64,000 nucleotides of DNA, taken from Lachnospiraceae bacterium (GTDB taxonomy: Bacteria > Bacillota > Clostridia > Lachnospirales > Lachnospiraceae). Made by a program: the position numbers and the translations under genes. How positions within the stretch are numbered: the stretch's first letter is position 1; each line of letters begins with the position of its first letter. The notes beneath the pieces were generated by a model. The model was not told where the DNA came from and searched no databases. It was given only the letters and a program-made list of their open reading frames with translations. Below, piece after piece: positions 9,722-18,303 of this stretch. The DNA is taken from assembly GCA_024682075.1 (NCBI GenBank), contig JAIKZQ010000017.1, positions 1 to 64,000 on the forward strand. The letters are read 5' to 3'.

Positions 9722-10999
9722 ATGAAAAAAGCATTCATCACCAAAGAAAAAGCAGAAGAGATTGCAAAGCAGTTTCCCACTCCGTTTTACGTATATGACG
9801 AAAAGGGCATGAGGGATAATGCTGAGGCTGTCAAGAAGGCTTTTTCATGGAATCCCGGATTCAGGGAGTATTTTGCGGTCAAGGCAAATCCCAATCCTTT
9901 TATTCTGGACATCCTTAAGGAGTATGACTGCGGAACCGACTGTTCATCTCTGATCGAGCTTCAGATAAGCCACGCACTTGATTTTGACGGAACTCATATC
10001 ATGTTTTCTTCAAACGATACTCCTTTTGAAGAGTATGAATATGCTTGCAAGATCGGCGCGATCATCAATCTCGATGACATCACACATATCGATTTTTGCG
10101 AAAAGGCCTGTGGAGGAAAACTTCCCGAGACCATGAGCTGCAGATTCAATCCCGGCGGAGTTTTCACACTTTCAAACGGGATAATGGATAACCCCGGCGA
10201 TGCAAAGTACGGAATGACCAGAGAGCAGATTGCCGAAGCGTACAAGATAATGATGAGCAAAGGCGTGAAGCATTTCGGCATACATGCTTTTCTTGCAAGC
10301 AATACTGTAACGAATGAATACTACGGCAAGCTTGCAGGTCAGCTTTTTGAACTTGCTGTTGAGCTTAAGAAAGAAACCGGTGCCGATATAAAGTTCATCA
10401 ATCTTTCCGGCGGTGTCGGAATAGCATACAGACCCGATCAGACTCCCAATGACATTGCTGTCATAGGTGAAAATGTCCGTAAGGTTTATGAGGAGATCCT
10501 CGTTCCAGCCGGAATGGATGATATATCGATATACACCGAAATGGGAAGGTTCATGATGGCTCCTTACGGTGCTGTTGTGACCAGAGCTATTCATGAGAAG
10601 CACATCTATAAGGAGTACATCGGAGTTGATGCCTGTGCAGCCAATCTCATGAGGCCTGCCATTTACGGAGCATATCATCACATTACCGTTCTTGGAAAAG
10701 AAGATGCCGCAACAGATCATAAGTATGATGTGACCGGATCTCTTTGCGAAAACTGTGATAAGTTTGCGATTGACAGGGATCTGCCCGAGATAGAGATGGG
10801 AGACCTTCTTTTCATACATGATGCGGGCGCTCACGGATATTCGATGGGATATAACTATAACGGAAGGCTTCACTGCGCAGAGATACTTCTTAGAGAGGAT
10901 GGTTCTTTCAAGAAGATCAGACGTGCCGAGACTCCCATGGATTATTATGCTACATTTGATGAATTCCCTGTTTATGAAAAACTAAAGGCGGAGAATTAA
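9722..10999 (+). CDS. lysA: PLP-dependent decarboxylase, probable diaminopimelate decarboxylase
   Basis: The product has 425 residues of the alanine racemase-fold decarboxylase family. It would convert meso-diaminopimelate to lysine. The PLP lysine is K54 in YFAVKANPNP. A glycine-rich phosphate loop reads LSGGVGIAY. The active-site Cys lies in TGSLCENCD, and the C-terminal motif GAHGYSMGYNYNGR matches the family's AGAYG.SM..NYN.R pattern. AGAGGAG precedes the ATG. The CENCD sequence differs from the usual CESGD, so a related substrate cannot be excluded. It is probably cotranscribed with the cell-wall carboxypeptidase that follows. Confidence 0.85.
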   Translation: MKKAFITKEKAEEIAKQFPTPFYVYDEKGMRDNAEAVKKAFSWNPGFREYFAVKANPNPFILDILKEYDCGTDCSSLIELQISHALDFDGTHIMFSSNDTPFEEYEYACKIGAIINLDDITHIDFCEKACGGKLPETMSCRFNPGGVFTLSNGIMDNPGDAKYGMTREQIAEAYKIMMSKGVKHFGIHAFLASNTVTNEYYGKLAGQLFELAVELKKETGADIKFINLSGGVGIAYRPDQTPNDIAVIGENVRKVYEEILVPAGMDDISIYTEMGRFMMAPYGAVVTRAIHEKHIYKEYIGVDACAANLMRPAIYGAYHHITVLGKEDAATDHKYDVTGSLCENCDKFAIDRDLPEIEMGDLLFIHDAGAHGYSMGYNYNGRLHCAEILLREDGSFKKIRRAETPMDYYATFDEFPVYEKLKAEN

Positions 11000-11029
11000 T
11001 CGGTTTGGTGCTGTGGAGGATCCATTGCG

Positions 11030-12085
11030 ATGAAATATGCTGAGTTTTTAAAAGATGGCGGCTGCATCGGCTTTCCTGCGCCGTCATTCGGTTGTAATAT
11101 CGAACCTTATTACAGCTGTTTTCAGCATGCGCTGGAATTCTTTGAAAGCAAAGGATATAAGACTCTGCCCGGTCCCAATTCAACACTTGGGGAAGGCGTT
11201 GGGATAAGCAATACGCCGGAAAAATGTGCCGGAGAGCTCATGGATATGTATCTGTCTTTGGACAATGATGCGATCATCTCGTGCGGAGGCGGTGAGCTTA
11301 TGTGTGAGATTCTTGAGCATCTGGACTTTGAGAAGCTTAAGGATGCAGATCCCAAATGGTTCATGGGTTATTCGGATAATACAAGTTTCCTGCTTCCTCT
11401 TGTTACATTATGTGATATCGCAGGCATCTATGGTCCTTGCGCAGATCATTTCGGTGCGAGAGAACTTCATGATGTTACGCAGACAGCTTTCGATGTTTTC
11501 TGCGGAAGGAAGTCAAAGGTACATTCATACGACAGTTTTCAGATTGAAAAGATAAAGGGAGAAGAAGATCCGCTTGCACCGTTTAATCTCACGGAGGTTT
11601 CATATAAGTCCGTGTTTGACGGCAAAAAGCTTTATGCACCCGGGAAATTTGACGGCAAGCTAAAGTTTGAAGGAAGGCTGATAGGCGGATGCATGGATAT
11701 ACTGGTCAATCTTCTGGGAACTCCTTTTGAAGATGTCAGGGGATTCATGAACAGGTATGCTGAAGACGGGATCATCTGGTGCCTTGAAAGCTGCGATCTT
11801 AATGTCTTTGACATAAGACGTGCAATGTGGCATTTCGATAAAGCCGGATGGTTCGATAAGGGACTGCTCGGGGGATTTGTCATCGGGAGACCCGAAAACG
11901 GTGAGGAGATGATGGGACTCGATCATATAAATGCCGTTCTGCCGGTTCTGGAGAAAATGGGGGTTCCTGCAGTGCTTGATGCAGATCTTGGTCATGTACC
12001 TCCCTCAATGCCTCTTGTCTTTGGAAGTATCGGTCATGTGACTGTCTCGGGAAATGATGTTGAGATCGAAATGGAATTTGCTTAA
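11030..12085 (+). CDS. LD-carboxypeptidase, peptidase family S66 (LdcA/MccF type)
   Basis: The product has 351 residues and no signal peptide, so it is cytoplasmic. The family cuts the terminal D-Ala from muropeptide tetrapeptides during wall recycling, or inactivates microcin C-like peptides (MccF branch). The nucleophile S115 is in the motif MGYSDNTSF. The Glu of the triad is in WCLESCDLN and the His in LGHVPPSMPL. GGAGG lies upstream of the ATG. Being next to a diaminopimelate decarboxylase fits a role in diaminopimelate-containing peptides, but the branch cannot be decided from sequence alone. Confidence 0.88.
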   Translation: MKYAEFLKDGGCIGFPAPSFGCNIEPYYSCFQHALEFFESKGYKTLPGPNSTLGEGVGISNTPEKCAGELMDMYLSLDNDAIISCGGGELMCEILEHLDFEKLKDADPKWFMGYSDNTSFLLPLVTLCDIAGIYGPCADHFGARELHDVTQTAFDVFCGRKSKVHSYDSFQIEKIKGEEDPLAPFNLTEVSYKSVFDGKKLYAPGKFDGKLKFEGRLIGGCMDILVNLLGTPFEDVRGFMNRYAEDGIIWCLESCDLNVFDIRRAMWHFDKAGWFDKGLLGGFVIGRPENGEEMMGLDHINAVLPVLEKMGVPAVLDADLGHVPPSMPLVFGSIGHVTVSGNDVEIEMEFA

Positions 12086-12106
12086 TGTCCGGTAATGTGA
12101 TATATT
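12078..12106 (+). promoter_or_regulatory. Promoter of the tRNA-Leu gene
   Basis: TTGCTT (12078-12083) and TATATT (12101-12106) are 17 bases apart, and TGA precedes the -10 as an extended element. The -35 overlaps the stop codon of the preceding gene. Initiation near 12113 would leave a leader of about 25 bases before the tRNA. Confidence 0.6.
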
Positions 12107-12137
12107 ACCTTTTGCGTTGTTTTCGGACGCTTATAAT

Positions 12138-12221
12138 GTCGGCATGTCGGAATTGGTAGACGAAGCAGACTCAAAATCTGCCGCGGGCGACTGTGTGTGG
12201 GTTCGAGTCCCACTGCCGGCA
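12138..12221 (+). tRNA. tRNA-Leu, anticodon CAA
   Basis: The 84-base sequence folds as a class II tRNA. The acceptor stem GTCGGCA pairs with TGCCGGC (one G-U) and discriminator A is at 12221. The D-arm contains GGAATTGGTAGAC. The anticodon stem GCAGA/TCTGC holds the loop CTCAAAA, giving anticodon CAA for codon UUG. A long variable arm is present, as expected for Leu, and the T-arm is GTGGG-TTCGAGT-CCCAC. CCA is not encoded. Confidence 0.96.
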
Positions 12222-12457
12222 GGTATGAAAATAATAGCAGGGACAATGAAACTGTCCCTGCTATTATTTTGTGCCTGACGGCACTATCCGTAAGCCCAAG
12301 GGTTCGTATCTCGGGGCACTGGGGAGTGCCCCTCGGTCGTCGCAATTCTGGCGTCCACCGGACGCCATGCGACCCACTGCCGGCAAGAGAAGATTCTGTT
12401 ATTATATGTGCCTGACGGCACTATCCGTAAGCCCAAGGGTTCGTATCTCGGGGCACT
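12209..12457 (+). repeat. Duplicated tRNA-end plus 51-bp direct repeat with nested hairpins
   Basis: A perfect 51-base direct repeat lies at 12270-12320 and 12407-12457. Each copy is preceded by the 13-base tRNA 3' end CCCACTGCCGGCA (12209-12221 and 12373-12385). Between them are perfect hairpins: 12313-12320 with 12325-12332, and 12349-12356 with 12360-12367, the latter enclosed by 12339-12344 with 12368-12373. In the second copy the terminator hairpin is gone. It looks like a tandem duplication of the tRNA tail and its downstream region. No credible gene lies in 12222-12572. Confidence 0.75.
12228..12270 (+). terminator. Intrinsic terminator of tRNA-Leu
   Basis: A perfect 18-bp stem pairs 12228-12245 with 12253-12270 around a 7-base loop. 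The stem ends in A- and T-rich arms, so it could terminate in both directions. Confidence 0.85.
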
Positions 12458-12572
12458 TTCCAGTAACCGAAAATGATATGAAAAACTCGTGTTATGAAAA
12501 CATTTTCATCTATATTTTACGGGCATTTTGTAGTAAAATATCCTTGTATGCGAATGCGCGGAGGAAGTGCTT

Positions 12573-12896
12573 TTGAACTGCAAAGAATTTGAAAGCTATA
12601 TACCTGCCTTCATTGATAAAAAGCTCGATTTTAAGACGATGGAGGGTTTTCGCGAGCACTATGAATCATGTGATGAATGCCGCGAGGAACTTAGCATACA
12701 ATTTCTGGTCTCGGTCGGAATTCAGCATCTGGATAATGATGATGACAACTTTGACCTGTATTCCGAGCTTAAGAAGAGACTGCTTAGTAATGAGAAACAG
12801 ATTGAAAGACACAAGATCTACAGGCAATCTCAGAGATATATACTTACAATGGGTTGCATTTTACTGGGACTTCTTTTGATCTGGCATCTTGGTTGA
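12573..12896 (+). CDS. Small zinc-finger membrane protein, anti-sigma-factor-like
   Basis: The start TTG 12573 has GGAGGA seven bases upstream; GTG 12567 is too close to it. The product has 107 residues. Residues 1-40 carry the zf-HC2-type pattern C..F followed by HYESC.EC, a Cys/His zinc site typical of anti-sigma factors. Residues about 88-105 (YILTMGCILLGLLLIW) form a C-terminal membrane span. No sigma factor gene is adjacent. polA follows after nine bases, so it is probably in the same transcript. A regulatory role by analogy to anti-sigma proteins is only suggested. Confidence 0.75.
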   Translation: MNCKEFESYIPAFIDKKLDFKTMEGFREHYESCDECREELSIQFLVSVGIQHLDNDDDNFDLYSELKKRLLSNEKQIERHKIYRQSQRYILTMGCILLGLLLIWHLG

Positions 12897-12905
12897 GGAA
12901 ATATC

Positions 12906-15554
12906 GTGAGCGAAAAGCTTGTTCTGATAGATGGTCACAGCATAATAAACAGGGCATTTTACGGCGTTCCTGACCTTACAAATGCTTCAGGAGTGCATAC
13001 AGGTGCTGTATATGGTTTCCTGAACATTTTTTTCAAGCTTCTTGATGAGGAAAAGCCCGATTATGTCGTGGTGGCATTTGATGAACATGCTCCCACGTTC
13101 AGACATGAGATTTTTGCCGAATATAAAGGAACCAGAAAACCCATGCCCGAAGAACTCAGGCAGCAGGTTCCTCTGTTGAGAAATATCCTCGTTGCCATGG
13201 GGGTACAGACGGTTTCGGTTCCCGGACTTGAAGCCGATGACATAATGGGCACTCTTGCCAAGAAGTCTCAGGCTGAAGGAATGAAGGTTTCACTTGTTTC
13301 GGGTGACAGGGATCTGCTTCAGATCGCTGATGAGAACATTCTGATCCGCATTCCCAAGACTAAGCAGGGCAAGACAACGATAGAAGATTACGATCCCGCA
13401 AGGGTTTCGGAGGAGTTCGGCGTAGATCCTGTCAGATTCATTCAGCTGAAAGCACTGATGGGTGATTCATCGGATAATATTCCCGGTGTTCCCAAGATCG
13501 GACCCAAGACTGCTGCGGATCTCATGCAGACATACGGTTCGATCGACGGCATATATGAGCATATCGATGAGATAAAGGGGAATTCCGTAAGGGAGTCTCT
13601 CAGGGAAAACAGGAATCTGGCAGACCTTAGTCTTGTTCTTGCAACGATCAAGACTGATGCGGATGTTAGCCTTGATAAGGAAAAAGCAAAGGCAGCTGAT
13701 TTCTTTACTCCCGAAAGCTATGAACTGATCAAGGAACTGGGATTAAAGTCCCTTTATTCCAGATTTGATGAGGCGGCAAAAAAGACTACTTCGGTTCAGG
13801 CAAAGTTTGTTATGCCCGAAGTCATCACGGAAGGTGATATAGCTTCTTTTATCGGCGTGATCGAAGGCTTTAACGGTCCTTCCGCAGGTTTTCATTTTGT
13901 GACAGACGAAGGAAGCGTTTTTGCGGCTTCGTTCTGCACAGGCGAGAAGATCCACTATTATTCGGGAACGGACATAGTCTGTGATGGTCTGAAGAAAGCC
14001 ATATACGGGATTGCGGCATCGGGAACGGTTTTATGTTTCACTGACATCAAGCCTCAGTACGGCATCATCGGATATATCGATCCTGATCATCTTTTTGATG
14101 CGGCTCTGGGTAATTATGTGCTGGATCCTCTTTCCGCAGATCATGACATTGAAAACATTGCCAATGCATATCTTGGTTTTTCACCTCTTTCCGTAAAGGA
14201 AAGATTCGGAAAGATGACTTTTGCGGAAAGTTTCTTTTCTGCTCCGGATCTGCTTAGAGACCATGCATGTGAAGCGGCTTACGTTTCATATGCTTCAATG
14301 AGGCCGATCCTTAAAGAACTTGAAGAAAGCGGACAGCTCCGGGTGTTTAAAGATATCGAGATGCCCCTTTCCTATGTTCTTTATGACATGGAATCACTTG
14401 GTATCCGCGTCAGGAGCGATGAACTTGAAGAATATTCAGCGAGCCTGACACATAGGATAGATGAACTTGAAAAGAGGATTCATGAAGAGTCCGGGGATCC
14501 CGAATTCAACATCAATTCTCCCAAGCAGCTCGGAGTTATCCTGTTTGAAAAGATGGGACTTCAGGGAGGCAAGAAGACCAAGACCGGATATTCCACTTCG
14601 GCAGACGTTCTTGATAAGCTTGCTCCTGAAGTGCCTTTTGTGAAGGATATCCTTGAATACAGAGCTCTTACCAAGCTTAAGTCCACATATGCTGAGGGCT
14701 TAAAGGGTTATATCGGATCCGACGGAAGAATAAGGTGTCACTTTAACCAGATGGTTACTGCCACCGGAAGGATATCATCCTCCGATCCCAACCTTCAGAA
14801 TATTCCGGTCAGGACAGAACTCGGAAGACAGCTCAGAAAAGTATTTGTTCCCGAAGACGGATATGCATTTACGGATGCGGATTATTCACAGATAGAACTT
14901 CGCGTGCTTGCATCCCTTTCCGGAGATGAATCACTCATAGAAAGTTACAGATCCGGCGAGGATATTCACAGGATAACCGCTTCGAAGGTTTTCGGTGTGC
15001 CCCTTGATGAAGTGACCGATACACTCAGAAGAAATGCCAAGGCTGTTAATTTCGGCATAGTATACGGCATATCATCGTTCGGACTCGGCGAGAATATCGG
15101 AATAAGCAGAAAAGAAGCCGGCGAATACATAAAAAAATATTTTGAGAATTTCCCGGGACTCAAGAAATATCTTGATGATCTTGTATCATTCGCTAAGGAA
15201 AAAGGATATTCCGTTACATTTTTCGGAAGAAGAAGACCTATCCCGGAACTTAAGAATTCCAATTTCATGACAAGATCTTTCGGTGAAAGAGTTGCCATGA
15301 ATGCACCCATACAGGGAACTGCAGCTGACATAATTAAGCTTGCGATGATCTCTGTCTGGAGAGAACTGAAAAGAAGAGATTTAAAGTCACGTCTGATACT
15401 GCAGGTACATGACGAGCTTTTGATCGAAGGCCCCGAGGGGGAGCTTTCAGATGTAAATAACATTTTAACCGATTGCATGGAGAAAGCGGCGGACCTTGCT
15501 GTTAAGCTGGAGATATCAGTAGACACAGGCAGGAGCTGGTACGAGGCACACTAA
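12906..15554 (+). CDS. polA: DNA polymerase I
   Basis: The product has 882 residues and starts with GTG. Residues 1 to about 290 form the 5'-nuclease domain (DGHSIINRAFYG, GLEADDIMG, GDRDLLQI, GDSSDNIPGVPKIGPKTA). Residues about 310-480 are a degenerate 3'-5' exonuclease-like domain without the DxE metal motif, so it probably lacks proofreading, as in Bacillus enzymes. Residues about 485-882 are the polymerase: motif A DYSQIELRVLASL, motif B RRNAKAVNFGIVYG, motif C QVHDELLIE. It fills repair gaps and removes Okazaki primers. The stop overlaps coaE (TAATG), a common polA-coaE arrangement. Confidence 0.98.
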   Translation: MSEKLVLIDGHSIINRAFYGVPDLTNASGVHTGAVYGFLNIFFKLLDEEKPDYVVVAFDEHAPTFRHEIFAEYKGTRKPMPEELRQQVPLLRNILVAMGVQTVSVPGLEADDIMGTLAKKSQAEGMKVSLVSGDRDLLQIADENILIRIPKTKQGKTTIEDYDPARVSEEFGVDPVRFIQLKALMGDSSDNIPGVPKIGPKTAADLMQTYGSIDGIYEHIDEIKGNSVRESLRENRNLADLSLVLATIKTDADVSLDKEKAKAADFFTPESYELIKELGLKSLYSRFDEAAKKTTSVQAKFVMPEVITEGDIASFIGVIEGFNGPSAGFHFVTDEGSVFAASFCTGEKIHYYSGTDIVCDGLKKAIYGIAASGTVLCFTDIKPQYGIIGYIDPDHLFDAALGNYVLDPLSADHDIENIANAYLGFSPLSVKERFGKMTFAESFFSAPDLLRDHACEAAYVSYASMRPILKELEESGQLRVFKDIEMPLSYVLYDMESLGIRVRSDELEEYSASLTHRIDELEKRIHEESGDPEFNINSPKQLGVILFEKMGLQGGKKTKTGYSTSADVLDKLAPEVPFVKDILEYRALTKLKSTYAEGLKGYIGSDGRIRCHFNQMVTATGRISSSDPNLQNIPVRTELGRQLRKVFVPEDGYAFTDADYSQIELRVLASLSGDESLIESYRSGEDIHRITASKVFGVPLDEVTDTLRRNAKAVNFGIVYGISSFGLGENIGISRKEAGEYIKKYFENFPGLKKYLDDLVSFAKEKGYSVTFFGRRRPIPELKNSNFMTRSFGERVAMNAPIQGTAADIIKLAMISVWRELKRRDLKSRLILQVHDELLIEGPEGELSDVNNILTDCMEKAADLAVKLEISVDTGRSWYEAH

Positions 15555-16165
15555 TGAAGATCATAGGAATCACTGGCGGAATAGGAGGAGGAAAAACAAG
15601 CATACTGAACTTCATCTCATCTCACTATATTGCTGAGATTTATTATGCTGATGAGATCGCAAGAGAGCTTGAACTTCCCGGAACCATAGTTTATGACAGG
15701 CTTGTCTCCATATTCGGTGAGGGAATACTTGAAGATACTCCCGATCAGATGATCGACAAGAAGAAATTCGGACAGGTTCTTTATTCTGAGAAGACAAACC
15801 TGGAAAAAGCCAATATGATCATTCATCCCGCTGTTGAGAACTATCTCAACGAGAAGATGAGAGCTGCCGTCAAACAGCACGAGACTGAGCTTTTCTTTAT
15901 CGAGGCTGCGCTTCTCATTGAGGCAGGATATGGCGACATTGTCGACGAGATGTGGTATATCTATGCGGATGATGAGACCAGGATCAAGAGACTCATGGAA
16001 GACCGCGGATACACCAGGAAAAAGGCTATTTCGATCATGGAGAGCCAGCTTTCCGATAAGGATTTCAGAGAGAATTCCGATGTCATCATCGACAACAGCG
16101 GTGATCTTAAAACAGCATGTGATCAGGTTAAAGCACGCCTGGAGGGATTCACATGGGTGGAGTAA
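15554..16165 (+). CDS. coaE: Dephospho-CoA kinase
   Basis: The product has 203 residues. It phosphorylates dephospho-CoA at the ribose 3'-OH, the last step of coenzyme A synthesis. The P-loop GITGGIGGGKTS is at residues 4-15, and the lid region DRGYTRKKA and other arginines fit the family. It starts inside the polA stop codon and overlaps the next gene by 13 bases, so three genes are tightly coupled. Confidence 0.96.
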   Translation: MKIIGITGGIGGGKTSILNFISSHYIAEIYYADEIARELELPGTIVYDRLVSIFGEGILEDTPDQMIDKKKFGQVLYSEKTNLEKANMIIHPAVENYLNEKMRAAVKQHETELFFIEAALLIEAGYGDIVDEMWYIYADDETRIKRLMEDRGYTRKKAISIMESQLSDKDFRENSDVIIDNSGDLKTACDQVKARLEGFTWVE

Positions 16166-18303
16166 AAAGCCAGGGACAGCTGGTTTTCGGACTTGACATA
16201 GGCACCAGGAGCATAGTGGGAACCGTCGGATACAAGACTGAGGACGGATTCCATGTTCTTGCCCAGGAGATAAGGGAACATGAATCAAGAGCCATGCTCG
16301 ACGGTCAGATTCATGACATTGCCAGAGTCGGTCAGACCATTCTTGAAGTAAAAAAACGCCTTGAAGAAAGACTCGGAAAAAAACTCGGTGAAGTGTGCAT
16401 CGCAGCCGCAGGCCGCGTCCTTCGCACAGTTACCGTCAACGTTTCGGAAGAGTTCGATTCCGAAAAAGAAGTTGAGGGCGAAGATTTATATAATCTATCA
16501 ATGTCAGGCATAGAGCAGGCTTACAACGAGTTTCAGAGCTCAAATGATACTGATATTAAGTTCTATTGCGTGGGATATACTCCCATGCGTTATTATCTGA
16601 ACGGTTATCAGATGGGCAATCTTGAAGGTCACAAGGCTAAAAAGATCGGGGCCGATCTGATCGCCACTTTTCTTCCTGATGATGTTGTGGACGGACTTTA
16701 TAAAGCTGTTGAAGCTGCAGGACTCCATGTCGCTAATCTGACACTCGAGCCCATAGCAGCTATTCAGGTTGCCATTCCTGATAAATTCAGACTTCTCAAT
16801 CTTGCACTTGTTGATGTCGGAGCCGGAACTTCCGATATTTCCATCACAAGAGAAGGCAGCATTGTTGCATATGGAATGATCCCTGTTGCCGGCGATTCTC
16901 TCACTGATGTGATCGTTCAGAAATGCCTTGTTGATTTTGACATGGCAGAACATATCAAGAGAAGCCTCAGGGAAGGAACAGAGTCCATTGAATTTACTGA
17001 TATCATGGGACTTCCCCAGACAGTTTCTTCTGCCGAGATAAATGAAGCACTTGCCCCTTATATCGATGACATGACTTCCAAAGTTGCCGATGAGATCAAG
17101 AGACTTAACGGTGACAAGCCTGTCAGTGCAGTCTTTGTCGTGGGCGGCGGAGGAATGGTTCCCGGTTATACGGAGAAACTTTCCGAAAAGCTCGGAATAC
17201 TTAAGGAACGTGTGGCAATCAGGGGCGAAGAGGTGATGAAGGACATCATCTTTGAGGATAAGGATGCCCATAAGGATTCACTGATGGTCACTCCCATCGG
17301 AATATGCTTAAGTTTCTATGCACAGAGCAATAATTTCATTTTCGTTTCATTTAACGGTGAGAGACTAAAGCTTTATGATAACGGCCATCTGACTGTCTCC
17401 GATGCGGCTCTGCAGGTGGCATTTCCTAATGAGGATCTTTTCCCCAAGCGCGGAAAGGCTCTGACGTTTAACATCGGCGGAAAAGCCAGGATTGTAAGAG
17501 GAACCGAAGGAGAATCTTCACAGATCCTCATCAACAAGGAACCTGCCGATCTTTATTCCCAGATAAGAAGCGGTGACCTTGTCGAAGTAAAACCTTCGAC
17601 ACCCGGATCAGATGCGGAGTTTACACTTGGAGAACTTGCCGAGCTTAAGAATCCCATCAGGATCAATGTTAATTCCAAGATCATCGAATTCCCCAAGAAA
17701 GCCGTGGTCAACGGAAAGGTTGAGGATACATTTTATAAAGTCTGTGACGGTGATGACATAAGAGTCAACAATTTCTATACCGTTGAGCAGATAGGAGAGT
17801 TCCTGGACATTCCCGTTGCAGGTAATATATTTGTTAATTCCACGCCTGCTGTGCTTTCCACCAAGGTGTATGAAGATTTCACCCTTGAATTCGACATAAC
17901 CGAAATGAAATCATCTGCTTCTTCGGATGCCGGATCATCGGATACTACATCTTTTGCAGATCTTCCCGATGATGACGGAACGGCAGCTGAGATGAAAGAA
18001 AAGCTTGCCGGGCAGTCTGCTGCAAATGAAGAAGAACAATCGGAAATAAGCGGGGATGCCTCCGATGAAAAAGAAAAGGCAGGCATCACTTCAAGCGTTA
18101 CCGTAACTGCCAATGGGCGTCCCTTCACTTTGACAGGTAAAGAAGAGTATGTATATGTAGATATCTTCGACCTGCTTCAGTTTGATCTGAAAGCCTCAAA
18201 CGGTCGTAAGATCATAACTCTTTTAAACGGAAAATCCGCACAATATCTCGAGCCTCTCAAAGACGGAGATGTGATCGAAGTCAGATGGGAGGAAAAGAAA
18301 TGA
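16153..18303 (+). CDS. FtsA-like actin-fold protein with long C-terminal extension
   Basis: The product has 716 residues, much longer than standard FtsA (about 420). Residues about 8-380 are an actin-like ATPase: phosphate-1 loop FGLDIGTRSIVG, phosphate-2 loop LVDVGAGTSDIS, and adenosine loop VVGGGGMVPGY. Residues about 390-590 contain beta-grasp-like repeats. A Ser/Asp/Glu-rich linker (about 600-650) leads to a last small domain (656-716). No clear terminal amphipathic membrane-binding helix like that of FtsA is seen. It could tether division or envelope machinery; the neighbours polA, coaE and WalJ do not settle this. It overlaps coaE and, by ATGA, the next gene. Confidence 0.85.
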   Translation: MGGVKSQGQLVFGLDIGTRSIVGTVGYKTEDGFHVLAQEIREHESRAMLDGQIHDIARVGQTILEVKKRLEERLGKKLGEVCIAAAGRVLRTVTVNVSEEFDSEKEVEGEDLYNLSMSGIEQAYNEFQSSNDTDIKFYCVGYTPMRYYLNGYQMGNLEGHKAKKIGADLIATFLPDDVVDGLYKAVEAAGLHVANLTLEPIAAIQVAIPDKFRLLNLALVDVGAGTSDISITREGSIVAYGMIPVAGDSLTDVIVQKCLVDFDMAEHIKRSLREGTESIEFTDIMGLPQTVSSAEINEALAPYIDDMTSKVADEIKRLNGDKPVSAVFVVGGGGMVPGYTEKLSEKLGILKERVAIRGEEVMKDIIFEDKDAHKDSLMVTPIGICLSFYAQSNNFIFVSFNGERLKLYDNGHLTVSDAALQVAFPNEDLFPKRGKALTFNIGGKARIVRGTEGESSQILINKEPADLYSQIRSGDLVEVKPSTPGSDAEFTLGELAELKNPIRINVNSKIIEFPKKAVVNGKVEDTFYKVCDGDDIRVNNFYTVEQIGEFLDIPVAGNIFVNSTPAVLSTKVYEDFTLEFDITEMKSSASSDAGSSDTTSFADLPDDDGTAAEMKEKLAGQSAANEEEQSEISGDASDEKEKAGITSSVTVTANGRPFTLTGKEEYVYVDIFDLLQFDLKASNGRKIITLLNGKSAQYLEPLKDGDVIEVRWEEKK

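Noticed and set aside
10172..10873. 233-residue minus-strand frame opposite lysA
   Set aside because: It is a shadow of a well-conserved gene on the + strand; no domain is seen in its product.
12132..12137. Perfect TATAAT directly before tRNA-Leu
   Set aside because: It touches the tRNA 5' end, so a start from it would fall inside the tRNA. The TTGCTT-17-TATATT pair upstream is better placed.
12197..12576. Two short reading frames in the tRNA-downstream region
   Set aside because: They exist only because of the direct repeat and hairpins; they begin in or next to the tRNA and lack good ribosome sites.
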